Source: Bryocella elongata (GTDB taxonomy: Bacteria; Acidobacteriota; Terriglobia; Terriglobales; Acidobacteriaceae). From it: a stretch of DNA of 64,000 nt. The stretch lies in NCBI RefSeq assembly GCF_900108185.1, contig NZ_FNVA01000008.1:124001-188000 (forward strand). The letters are read 5' to 3'. This document shows, piece after piece, positions 44,457 to 51,947 of the stretch (its first letter is position 1; each line of letters starts with the position of its first letter). Below the pieces are notes generated by a model. It was not told the origin of the DNA, searched no databases, and saw only the letters and a list, made by a program, of their open reading frames with translations. The position numbers were made by a program, and so were the translations under genes.

Positions 44457-44829
44457 GCCTGAGCCTTCTGCGGGTCAATCGTGGGTGGCCAAAACGGCTT
44501 GCAGCGATATCGCAAGTGCTTCGCCCGACGCAGATTGCGTCGGGCGCGAAGTGCCGCGAAGCAGCGTGAATACTGGGCCCTCGCTCCGCAATCGGGCTAA
44601 ATCCCGCATCACAGGCGGGTTTCCACCGTGTTTCAGCTTTGCAAATGTTGAGGAATGCGGTAGTGTGAGAGTCGGAATAACCCTTCCAACTTTTAGAAAC
44701 GCAGCCGTCGTTTCACCAACAGACCGTTCCCGCCTCTGTCAGGACGCTGGCCCCCGTGTATCCGGGCGTCAAGCTCCTGGAGTCCGCATCGTCGCACCTT
44801 CACCCGGTTCCACCTCAGGAGAATGGCAA
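44457..44829. other. Intergenic region before the aminotransferase gene
   Basis: 373 bp. Contains a strong hairpin CGCCCGACGCA-GAT-TGCGTCGGGCG (44522-44546) without a T run, and a possible promoter TTGCAA (44639-44644), 16 bp, TAGTGT (44661-44666), which would give a leader of about 160 nt. No gene supported. Confidence 0.45.
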
Positions 44830-46089
44830 ATGGAAGTGACAAAGTGTAGCTCGGAAGTCTCGCGACGTAACTTTATGCGCTGGATCAGCGCGGGTGCCGC
44901 GGCTGCCGCGGTGGTTCCCGGTCTCGCACCGAACGCGTTTGCCCAGCAGATGGCCGCCGACACCACGCCGCGTCGCCGCAGCGGCATGCCGGACTTCAGC
45001 CACCTTCCTCCCGACGCCGTCATCATCAGCTCCAACGAAAATCCCCTCGGACCCGCTGCTTCGGCTCTGGCGGCCGTCGGCCAGGTGGGCGTGTCGGGCG
45101 GCCGTTATGACCGCTTCGGCGTCGCTGCTGCGACCGTCAAGACCATCAGCGAGCAGTTCGGCCTCAAGCCGGGCTACGTCGAACTCTTCCCGGGTTCGGG
45201 TGGTCCGCTCGATATGGCGCTGATGTCCAACATCAGCCCGTCCAAGGGTCTGGTCTGCGCCGATCCCAGCTATGAGCAGGGTCCCCGCGCCGCAGCGACT
45301 TGTAAGGCCCCACTGAAGATGGTGCCGCTGACCAAGACCTACGCGCACGACGTGAAGGCGATGCTCGCAGCCGATCCGAACGCCGGCGCGTTCTACATCG
45401 TGAACCCCAACAACCCGACGGGCACCATGACGCCGAAGGAAGACATCCTCTGGCTCATTAAGAACAAGCCCAAGGGCTCCGTGGTCATCGTCGACGAAGC
45501 GTACTTCCACTTCTCGAACGATGAGTCCGTGATCGACCAGGTCGTTGCCGACCAGGACGTGATCGTGATGCGCACGTTCTCGAAGATCTACGGCATGGCT
45601 GGCGTCCGCGCGGGCTTTGCCTTTGGGCGCCCCGACCTGCTGGCCAAGTTCCAGACCATCTCTCCGGAGATCTCGCTGCGCAATGTTGCTTCGGTGTCGC
45701 TCTTCGCCGCGGCTGCGGCGCACGCCAGCCTGCTTGATCCGAAGCTGGTTCCGGAGCGCAAGAAGATCAACACCGACATCCGCGAGTCCACGCTTGAGTT
45801 CCTCGACAAGCGCGGCTACAAGATCGTCCCCGGCTCCCAGGCCAACATGTTCATGGTCGACGTCAACCGCCCCGGTCGCGAGTTCATGGGCAACATGATC
45901 AAGGAAGGCGTTGTCATCGGCCGCTCCTGGTCGGCGATGCCCAACTATGTTCGCGTCACCGTCGGCACCAAGCCGGAGATGGAGAAGTTCCAGACCGCCT
46001 TCGTCAAGTGCATGGACATGCCGCCGGCCACCGTCAGTGCTTCGCTCCACGCCGAGCTCGACATGCCGTCCGAGCTCTGGCGCGCTTGA
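44830..46089 (+). CDS. Tat-exported HisC-like PLP-dependent aminotransferase
   Basis: 419-residue fold-type I aminotransferase resembling histidinol-phosphate aminotransferase. PLP site: NPNNPTG (192-198), Asp222 and Tyr225 in VIVDEAYFHF, and Lys252 in RTFSKIYGMAGVRAGF as Schiff-base lysine. Ahead of the catalytic domain (which starts about residue 62, VIISSNENPLGP) is a twin-arginine signal, SRRNFMRWISAGAAAAAVVPG, with cleavage near NAFAQQ. AGGAGA precedes the ATG. Export of a PLP enzyme is uncommon and demands folded Tat transport with bound cofactor. In context it probably transaminates or racemises an amino acid in the periplasm; no histidine genes are near. Confidence 0.88.
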   Translation: MEVTKCSSEVSRRNFMRWISAGAAAAAVVPGLAPNAFAQQMAADTTPRRRSGMPDFSHLPPDAVIISSNENPLGPAASALAAVGQVGVSGGRYDRFGVAAATVKTISEQFGLKPGYVELFPGSGGPLDMALMSNISPSKGLVCADPSYEQGPRAAATCKAPLKMVPLTKTYAHDVKAMLAADPNAGAFYIVNPNNPTGTMTPKEDILWLIKNKPKGSVVIVDEAYFHFSNDESVIDQVVADQDVIVMRTFSKIYGMAGVRAGFAFGRPDLLAKFQTISPEISLRNVASVSLFAAAAAHASLLDPKLVPERKKINTDIRESTLEFLDKRGYKIVPGSQANMFMVDVNRPGREFMGNMIKEGVVIGRSWSAMPNYVRVTVGTKPEMEKFQTAFVKCMDMPPATVSASLHAELDMPSELWRA

Positions 46090-46112
46090 GCTTTGCGCAC
46101 CTCGTCAACAGC

Positions 46113-46146
46113 AAGGCCTCGGAGAGATCCGGGGCCTTCGTTTTTG
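46113..46146 (+). terminator. Rho-independent terminator of aminotransferase gene
   Basis: AAGGCCTCGGA (from 46113) pairs with TCCGGGGCCTT (ending 46138) and is followed by CGTTTTTG. Confidence 0.82.
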
Positions 46147-46198
46147 TGCGGGGAGTGGTGAGTGACAAGTGGGAAGTGAAAAGTGGAGAAGCTTCGTG

Positions 46199-46852
46199 CT
46201 ACAGGCTGGCCGTCCTCGTTGCGACGTGCTGGCTGGCAAGTGACTGGCGCATGGCGTCAACGGAGCTGAGCGATCCGGCCACGGGCACGTTCACCGCGCG
46301 GGTAAGCTCTTCGATCACGACGCACTCGAAGCCCATCTTGGCGCCATCGACTGCGGAGGATCCTACGCAGAAGTCATACGCCAGCCCAACGAAGAACAGC
46401 CGATGCAGCTGGCGTTCGCGCAGGTAGCCTGCGAGCCCCGTAGGCGTCATGTGGTCGTTCTCGAGGAACGCCGAGTAGCTGTCGATGGTTTGGCGAAAGC
46501 CCTTGCGCAGGATCAGCTCGGCGTGCGGAATGTCGACCGCGATCTCCGCTCCACTGGTGTTCTGGACACAATGATCCGGCCAAAGCATCTGCGGTCCGTA
46601 GGCTGCCTCGATGCTCTCGAAGGGCGGCCTCTCATGCGTGCTCGCGAAGGAGATGTGTCCTTGAGGATGCCAGTCCGCGGTGAGGACGACGTGCTCGAAG
46701 CGAGCTGCCAGCGCTTCGATGGGCGCGAGGATCTCCTCGCCCCGCGGCACGCCGAGCGCGCCTTCGAAGCCAGCCTCACGCGGCAGGAAGTCGCGCTGCA
46801 TGTCGATGACGATGAGGCAATCCGTGGAGCAGGGGGTGAGGTGCGGCGTCAT
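46199..46852 (-). CDS. pncA: Nicotinamidase-like cysteine hydrolase
   Basis: 217-residue isochorismatase-fold hydrolase with the full nicotinamidase triad: Asp17 (IVIDMQRDF), Lys117 (LILRKGF) and Cys162 (GLAYDFCVGSSA), plus metal ligands in TADWHPQGH (Asp60, His62, His66). Converts nicotinamide to nicotinate in NAD salvage; possible pyrazinamidase activity. The WPDHCVQNTSGAE stretch is also typical of PncA. Cytoplasmic, monocistronic. Confidence 0.92.
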   Translation of the reverse strand: MTPHLTPCSTDCLIVIDMQRDFLPREAGFEGALGVPRGEEILAPIEALAARFEHVVLTADWHPQGHISFASTHERPPFESIEAAYGPQMLWPDHCVQNTSGAEIAVDIPHAELILRKGFRQTIDSYSAFLENDHMTPTGLAGYLRERQLHRLFFVGLAYDFCVGSSAVDGAKMGFECVVIEELTRAVNVPVAGSLSSVDAMRQSLASQHVATRTASL

Positions 46853-46896
46853 GCTGTCAGTCTACTGCTGACTTGCGCTTGGCTGAGAATCGATCA

Positions 46897-47328
46897 CTAG
46901 ACGCGCTCGATCATGACCTCGGTGGCTTTCACCAGGGCGGCCGCGGTCTGTCCGCGGCGCAGCTGCATCTCGCGTGCGGCGTCGGCGGTGATGATGGCTG
47001 TGACGCGCTGGTCGCCGATGTCGAGCACGACCTTGGCGAGCAGGCCGCTGATCTTCACTTCGGCGATGCGGCCCACGAGCTGGTTGCGCCCGCTGATGCT
47101 GCGATAGCGCTCGCGCGAGGTGCGCGCCGGCTCTTCGCTGCGGCTCTGCGTCAACGGCTTCAGCGCGCTCTCCGGGATGCGGTGATGCCCGCCGGGAGTC
47201 TTCACGGTATGCAGCTTGCCGGAGAGGATCCACTGCTTCAACGTGGGGTAGCTGACGCCGAGCGCCGTTGCGGCCTCGCGAGGCTTCAGCATCAGTTCGG
47301 CTTGGTCGTGTGGTTGCCGGGTCGCCAT
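46897..47328 (-). CDS. HTH-TOBE (Mop-like) DNA-binding protein
   Basis: 143 residues. An excisionase/MerR-like helix-turn-helix (LKPREAATALGVSYPTLKQWILSGKLHTVKTPGGHHRIPE, residues about 14-53) is followed by a molybdate-binding TOBE/Mop domain (SGRNQLVGRIAEVKISGLLAKVVLDIGDQRVTAIIT, about 78-140). Such proteins are small molybdate-responsive regulators or binding proteins. ATG 47328 preferred; an in-frame GTG at 47349 would add 7 residues. No mod or moa genes are adjacent. Confidence 0.85.
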   Translation of the reverse strand: MATRQPHDQAELMLKPREAATALGVSYPTLKQWILSGKLHTVKTPGGHHRIPESALKPLTQSRSEEPARTSRERYRSISGRNQLVGRIAEVKISGLLAKVVLDIGDQRVTAIITADAAREMQLRRGQTAAALVKATEVMIERV

Positions 47329-47380
47329 GGGTGCCCAGTATACGGCCACTCGCTGCGGCGCCGCAGATGTGAGGGCAGGC

Positions 47381-47722
47381 CTATTCGGAAGGATCCCGCA
47401 GCAGCGCCGAGAGATCGCGTGCTCCGTGCACGACGCTGAGGATGTCTACCTGCGGGATGTTGCCGTCGTAAACGTAAAACACCAGGTGTTTGGGGAAACC
47501 TTCAAGGTGCAACATGCGCAGGCCCGCGAGTTCGGGCAGGGAGGCTTTGGCGGGAGCTCCTCGTTCGGGAAGGATCCGCAGCGACTGGATCGCTCGATTC
47601 ACCGAAGTTCGCCAACGATTACTAAGCTCTTCGCCAGCTTTTTCGCGATAGTACGCAGATTGTTCCGCGATCTCGATCCGAGCAATCCGCGCGACTCGAA
47701 TCTTGATCTTCTGTGCGGTCAT
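47381..47722 (-). CDS. ParE/RelE-family toxin
   Basis: 113 residues with the ParE/RelE fold pattern: two N-terminal helices (ARIEIAEQSAYYREKAGEELSNRWRTSVNRAIQSL) and C-terminal strands (GLRMLHLEGFPKHLVFYVYDGNIPQVDILSVVHGARDL). ParE members poison gyrase, RelE members cleave mRNA; which applies is unclear. Its ATG overlaps the antitoxin stop by 4 bp. Confidence 0.88.
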   Translation of the reverse strand: MTAQKIKIRVARIARIEIAEQSAYYREKAGEELSNRWRTSVNRAIQSLRILPERGAPAKASLPELAGLRMLHLEGFPKHLVFYVYDGNIPQVDILSVVHGARDLSALLRDPSE

Positions 47723-47982
47723 TTGGGCTGATGCAGACTCGATTCAAGGAAAGGGGTAACATCGCCGGATTCGAGCACATCCTCCGGGATCTCGATAAAT
47801 CCTTCGTCGTCGTGCAGCGCGCTCAGCAAGTGATCCTCAAGCTTCCGAACTCTCCGCTCGCGGTCTTCCTGGATGAGTTCGCGGATGTATTGGCCTGGCG
47901 TGCCAAACGCTCCCGCCTCTACCTGGGCTTCAACGAACTTGCTCAGTGATTCCGGGAGCGTGATGTTGATCGTAGATGCCAT
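47719..47982 (-). CDS. ParD-family antitoxin
   Basis: 87 residues. N-terminal ribbon-helix-helix (TINITLPESLSKFVEAQVEAGAFGTPGQYIRELIQED) as in ParD/CopG antitoxins, with an acidic C-terminal tail that would wrap the toxin. The gene precedes and overlaps the toxin gene, the usual order. Confidence 0.88.
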   Translation of the reverse strand: MASTINITLPESLSKFVEAQVEAGAFGTPGQYIRELIQEDRERRVRKLEDHLLSALHDDEGFIEIPEDVLESGDVTPFLESSLHQPK

Positions 47983-48048
47983 ACCTGCATAGGATGACAG
48001 TTCCCGGGATGGTGTCAAGGGAGGTGTGGCGTGATCTCGTGATCGACG

Positions 48049-48384
48049 GTGATCTGGTCCATTGCCTGGCTGCTCCTCACGGGAGGCCTCTATCTCGATG
48101 CGCAGCTTCAGAGGGGCCCGTGCGAGTTTTCCGGTCTGCGTGTGTCGCCAGTTCAAGCCGCCTCGCGGCAGGACGACGCCGCGCCAGAGGTGGGATTCAA
48201 CCCGTGCTTCATGTGGCGGGAGACCTACTGGTGGGAAAAGCTGCTTGCCCTTTCCTGGCTCTTCGCAGGAGTCGGTTTGCTTCTCAGCGTCATCAGAGAT
48301 ATGGTGCGTTGGGGAAAGCGGCGCAGGGATTTGCGAGTGCGCGGCGTTCAGGAGCGCAGGGAAGCAGGAGTGCACGTTGAGTGA
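48049..48384 (+). CDS. Small membrane protein, unknown
   Basis: 111 residues, GTG start. Two hydrophobic segments (MIWSIAWLLLTGGLYLDAQ and LLALSWLFAGVGLLLSVI) flank a loop with two cysteines (PCEFSG and NPCFMW), followed by a basic tail. The end overlaps the start of the next gene by 8 nt. No family recognised and the start is weak. Confidence 0.55.
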   Translation: MIWSIAWLLLTGGLYLDAQLQRGPCEFSGLRVSPVQAASRQDDAAPEVGFNPCFMWRETYWWEKLLALSWLFAGVGLLLSVIRDMVRWGKRRRDLRVRGVQERREAGVHVE

Positions 48385-49246
48385 ATTGGTAAAGATCATC
48401 GAATGTCCGCGGGACGCCTGGCAGAATCTGCCGAAGATCATCAGTCCCGAGGCGAAGGCAGATTACCTGCGGCAGCTGGTGCAGGCAGGATTTCAGTACA
48501 TTGACGCGGCGAGCTTTGTGTCGCGGCGCGCCATGCCGCAGATGGCGGACTCCGAATACGTCCTCGAGTACCTGGACGCACCCGAAGAGGTCGAGATCAT
48601 CGGCGTGGCGGTGAATGCGCGTGGGGCCGAGCGGGCATCCGAGAGCGGTCGCGTTACGACGCTGGCCTTTCCGTACTCCATCTCGCCCACCTATCTCGAG
48701 CGGAACCAGAACCAGACCCCGGAGGATGCGGTCGAGCAGCTGGAGCAGATTGGCGAGATCGCTTACAAGGCCGGCATGGACACCGTAGGGTACCTCTCCA
48801 TGGCCTTCGGCAACCCCTATGGCGACGCGTGGGACATCGACGAGGTCGTCAGTGCGGTGGACATCCTGGTCGATTCGGGTGTGCTCGCGGTCTCCCTCGC
48901 CGACACCGCAGGGACGGCGAGCGCGGACACGATCCGCAACGTTCTTTCCTGCGTCATGGGAGTGCACGATGGCCTCGAGGTCGGGGTGCACCTGCACTCG
49001 AAGGTGGAAGAGGCTCCGTTGAAGATCAAGGCCGCCTATGACGCAGGCTGCCGGCGCTTCGATGGAACGATTGGCGGCACGGGAACGGTGCCGTTCGCGC
49101 AGGACGCGCTGGTGGGCAATGTCTCGACCGAGCTGCTGATCGCGACCCTGAAGCACCTCGGGGCGGAGCTTCCCGATCTCGAACCTCTGGATCGGTTGAT
49201 CGCATCGAGCAAGGACATCGCGAAGAAGTACGGCATGGTGCAGTAG
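48377..49246 (+). CDS. HMG-CoA-lyase-like protein lacking the catalytic cysteine
   Basis: 289-residue HMGL/pyruvate-carboxyltransferase TIM barrel. Seen: ECPRDAWQ (Arg12-Asp13; usually RDGxQ), IDAASFVSRRAMPQMAD and metal ligands HLHSK (His205, His207). The lid loop that in HMG-CoA lyase contains the essential cysteine (GGCP) reads IGGTGTVPFAQD (232-243), with no cysteine. The start is TTG 48377 with GGAG 6 nt upstream. Sequence is closest by eye to the Bacteroidetes-type HMG-CoA-lyase-like group (ECPRDAMQ, GFGGCPMAKD). It may catalyse a different aldol cleavage or be inactive for HMG-CoA. The thioesterase and reductase downstream fit acyl-CoA metabolism. Confidence 0.82.
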   Translation: MSELVKIIECPRDAWQNLPKIISPEAKADYLRQLVQAGFQYIDAASFVSRRAMPQMADSEYVLEYLDAPEEVEIIGVAVNARGAERASESGRVTTLAFPYSISPTYLERNQNQTPEDAVEQLEQIGEIAYKAGMDTVGYLSMAFGNPYGDAWDIDEVVSAVDILVDSGVLAVSLADTAGTASADTIRNVLSCVMGVHDGLEVGVHLHSKVEEAPLKIKAAYDAGCRRFDGTIGGTGTVPFAQDALVGNVSTELLIATLKHLGAELPDLEPLDRLIASSKDIAKKYGMVQ

Positions 49247-49350
49247 AGTGCCGGGCGCGACGGCCGGGGGATCGGGACGAGGCACCTAGCCGGAGTCCCC
49301 CTCCCGTCGTAGGGACGCGTCTTGCACAGCGCGAACGCTAGACTTTACGG

Positions 49351-49914
49351 ATGGCAACTGAACCACAAGAGGCGCCCGAGACGGCTGTCGACCGGGAACT
49401 CGACGACGCGATCGCCGCGCGCGGGTACGTGGAATCGCGCGTACGCGTGCGCTATGCCGAGACCGACAAGATGGGCGTCGTGTACCACGCCAACTACCTG
49501 GTGTGGTTTGAAGTAGGGCGTGTGGAGTTTCTGCGTGCGATGGGGCTGGACTACAGCACCATGGAGCGCGAGACCAATGTGATGCTCGCCGTGCTGGAAG
49601 CGACCGCTCGCTATAAAGCTCCGGCAAAATATGACGATGAATTAGCGGTGCGCGCCACGATGACGGGCATTCGAGGCCCGATCGTGCGTTTTCGTTACTC
49701 CATCGTCCGCATCGTCGATAGGCTCGTCCTGTGCGAGGGAGAAACCGTGCACATGGCGTTGGGGCCAGACTTCAAGAGAGCAGAGCTGCCTTCCGAGTAT
49801 GCCGAGCGCTTCCGGAGACTGGTGCACGAGATCCACGGAAACGCCGCCGGATCAGGGATCGCCAAGCTGGCTGGCTCTTCCGAGCCCGGAGCCAATGGAG
49901 GAGAACTCGCATGA
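49351..49914 (+). CDS. Acyl-CoA thioesterase, YbgC/4HBT family
   Basis: 187-residue hot-dog-fold thioesterase. The active-site signature YAETDKMGVVYHANYLVWFEVGR (Asp in ETDKMG, Tyr/His pair) is intact, on a domain of about residues 30-155 with a disordered C-terminal tail. Hydrolyses acyl-CoA or acyl-ACP thioesters. Overlaps the SDR gene by 4 bp. Confidence 0.9.
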   Translation: MATEPQEAPETAVDRELDDAIAARGYVESRVRVRYAETDKMGVVYHANYLVWFEVGRVEFLRAMGLDYSTMERETNVMLAVLEATARYKAPAKYDDELAVRATMTGIRGPIVRFRYSIVRIVDRLVLCEGETVHMALGPDFKRAELPSEYAERFRRLVHEIHGNAAGSGIAKLAGSSEPGANGGELA

Positions 49915-50678
49915 GCACGCCACAGGATGCGATTGCAGGAACCGAGGGCCGGAAGGTCGCCCTGGTCAGCGGAGCTAACAAGGGACTGGGCTTTGAGACA
50001 GCGCGTCAGCTGGGCCGAATGGGCTATATCGTCTACGTCGGTTCGCGCGATGCGATGAAGGGTGAGATCGCCGCGCGCCGCATGCGCGCTGAAGGTATTG
50101 ACGCCCGCGTGCTCAAGCTCGACGTGACGAAGCAGAGCGACATCGACGCCGCGGCAAAGAAGATCGGTGCGGAATGCGGTGTGCTGGATGCGCTGGTCAA
50201 CAACGCTGGCGTCATGCATGAGAAGAGCTGGACGGTGAACTCCACCAGCGCGACGGATATGACCAGCCTCCGAGCGACCTACGAAGCGAATGTCTTTGCG
50301 GTGGTCGCGGTCACGCAGGCGATGCTTCCTCTGCTGCGCAAGTCAGCAGCAGGGCGCATCGTGAACGTGTCGAGCATTCTCGGCTCGGTCAGCCTGCAGG
50401 CCACGCCCGGCTCACCCACCTATGCGACCAAGCTCTTCGCGTACAACAGCTCGAAGGCCGCGCTGAACATGTTCACTATCTCGCTTGCACACGAGCTCCG
50501 CAACACGAAGATCAAGGTGAACTCCGCACACCCCGGCTGGGTGAAGACCGACCTCGGCGGCGACGCTGCGCCGCTGAACGCCGAGGCCGGAGCGAAGACC
50601 GAGGTGGAGCTCGCCACGCTGCCCGAGGATGGCCCTACCGGCGGTTTCTTCCACGACGGCAAACCCATCGCCTGGTAG
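49911..50678 (+). CDS. Short-chain dehydrogenase/reductase
   Basis: 255-residue Rossmann oxidoreductase. Cofactor motif SGANKGLGFETARQLG, NNAGVMHE, and catalytic Ser in VNVSSILGS with YNSSKAALN (Tyr-x-x-x-Lys). The GSRDAM region after the second strand with Arg suggests NADP(H). Start ATG overlaps the thioesterase stop (ATGA), so co-expression is likely. Substrate unknown; carbonyl reductase-like. Confidence 0.92.
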   Translation: MSTPQDAIAGTEGRKVALVSGANKGLGFETARQLGRMGYIVYVGSRDAMKGEIAARRMRAEGIDARVLKLDVTKQSDIDAAAKKIGAECGVLDALVNNAGVMHEKSWTVNSTSATDMTSLRATYEANVFAVVAVTQAMLPLLRKSAAGRIVNVSSILGSVSLQATPGSPTYATKLFAYNSSKAALNMFTISLAHELRNTKIKVNSAHPGWVKTDLGGDAAPLNAEAGAKTEVELATLPEDGPTGGFFHDGKPIAW

Positions 50679-50713
50679 ATGTTTCTCGGCGCACTGCTTG
50701 CGGCACACATGCT

Positions 50714-51532
50714 CTAGATCACAATCTGTCGCGTCCGTGCGCCTTCGCGCTCGCGTGTCCGGGCCAGCTCCCAGGCCTTGGCGTACTTCCAGCTGGAGTA
50801 CACCGAGTGGTACAGGTGCAGCATCAGGCCCTCGCGTCCATCCAGGAAGCCAAACCGGATGATGTAGTTCCAGAAAAAGGTCCACACCGGCGCCAGCAGG
50901 ATGCGGAAGACGAAGGCCATCCACGACCGGCAGACCTTGCCGCGTTCGATCAGCAGGTCCGCTCCGAGTGAGCTGTAGCGGTCCATGTGTTCGATATAGG
51001 TCGAGAGCGTCGGATACGCGTGGTGGATGAGGTCGAAGTCCATCGTCCCCGCCTCTCCATCGAACGAGACGATCTCATGCACAGGGCGATTCTCAAACTT
51101 CGGCGTCAGCGTGAAGTTCGCCGCGTTGCGGCGGAACAGCCGCAGTTTGGGATCCGGGTAGAAGCCGCCATGCTTGATCCAACGCCCGAGGAACAGGTTC
51201 CGGCGCTGCAGGAAGAAGGCATCGTAGGGGGGGCTGCTGGCCAGAAGGGTACGCATCTGGTCGCGCAGCTCGGGCGACAGCTCCTCATCCGCATCGAGCG
51301 TCAGAATCCAGGTGCCGGTGCACTCCGAGATGGCGAAGTTCTTCTGTTCCGCGAAGCCCGGCCACGGCCGCTGGATGACGCGCGCGCCGTAGCTCTCTGC
51401 GATCGCGACGGTGCGATCGGTGGACCCGGAGTCGACCACGACGATCTCTTCCGCCCAAACGACGCTGGCGAGGGTGCGGGCCAGATTGGCCTCTTCATTC
51501 AGGGTGATGATCGCAACAGAGAGCAGCGGCAT
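50714..51532 (-). CDS. GT2-family glycosyltransferase, lipopolysaccharide-core type
   Basis: 272-residue GT-A enzyme. N-terminal LLSVAIITLNEEANLARTLASV, VDSGSTDRT and metal-binding ILTLDADEEL are typical of the WaaE/KdtX-like group that transfers sugars to the lipopolysaccharide inner core. A hydrophobic segment near the C-terminus (LLAPVWTFFWNYIIRFGF) suggests membrane attachment. Donor and acceptor not readable. Confidence 0.9.
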   Translation of the reverse strand: MPLLSVAIITLNEEANLARTLASVVWAEEIVVVDSGSTDRTVAIAESYGARVIQRPWPGFAEQKNFAISECTGTWILTLDADEELSPELRDQMRTLLASSPPYDAFFLQRRNLFLGRWIKHGGFYPDPKLRLFRRNAANFTLTPKFENRPVHEIVSFDGEAGTMDFDLIHHAYPTLSTYIEHMDRYSSLGADLLIERGKVCRSWMAFVFRILLAPVWTFFWNYIIRFGFLDGREGLMLHLYHSVYSSWKYAKAWELARTREREGARTRQIVI

Positions 51533-51547
51533 AGGCGTCGTCGGAGC

Positions 51548-51883
51548 TCAGGCAAGAGTGATGGAGTCGTCCTGGAGCTGTTCCTGCAGCAGGCGTTGGG
51601 TCAGCTTCATCAGGTTTTCGCCGGTCTTCGGAAGCACGAAAGCAGACTCGCCTTCGTTCCACTCCAGCTTGAAGCTGGAGGTGAGCGCCGAGATCCAGAT
51701 CTGGCGTACGGGCGTGTTGGGCGTGAAGACGAACTTGGTGCCGCCATCCTCAAACAGGACGTTGAGCACGCCGTTCTTCTCTTCGGCTTCAAAACCGCCT
51801 TCTTCTTCAGCACGAAACAGGGACTGCTTGAGCGCTTCGAGGGCGCTGTCGGACTCACGTCGGAAGGTAGCTTCGTCGATCAT
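51548..51883 (-). CDS. cyaY: Frataxin-like iron donor CyaY
   Basis: 111 residues of frataxin fold: helix 1 with acidic patch (FRRESDSALEALKQSLFRAEEEGG), GVLNVLFEDGGTKFVFTPNTPVRQIWISALTSSFKLEW and the final helix. This matches CyaY, an iron-binding regulator of Fe-S cluster assembly. ATG 51883 preferred over GTG 51889. No isc genes are adjacent. Confidence 0.87.
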   Translation of the reverse strand: MIDEATFRRESDSALEALKQSLFRAEEEGGFEAEEKNGVLNVLFEDGGTKFVFTPNTPVRQIWISALTSSFKLEWNEGESAFVLPKTGENLMKLTQRLLQEQLQDDSITLA

Positions 51884-51947
51884 TTTCACTCGTAGTGTAC
51901 CGGCAACCGGGCGAAGCGCAACCCGGCCTTGTGCGATCGAGGGGCGT

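Noticed and set aside
44522-44546. Rho-independent terminator of the DAAO-like gene
   Set aside because: Strong hairpin but no T run follows; kept only as an intergenic observation.
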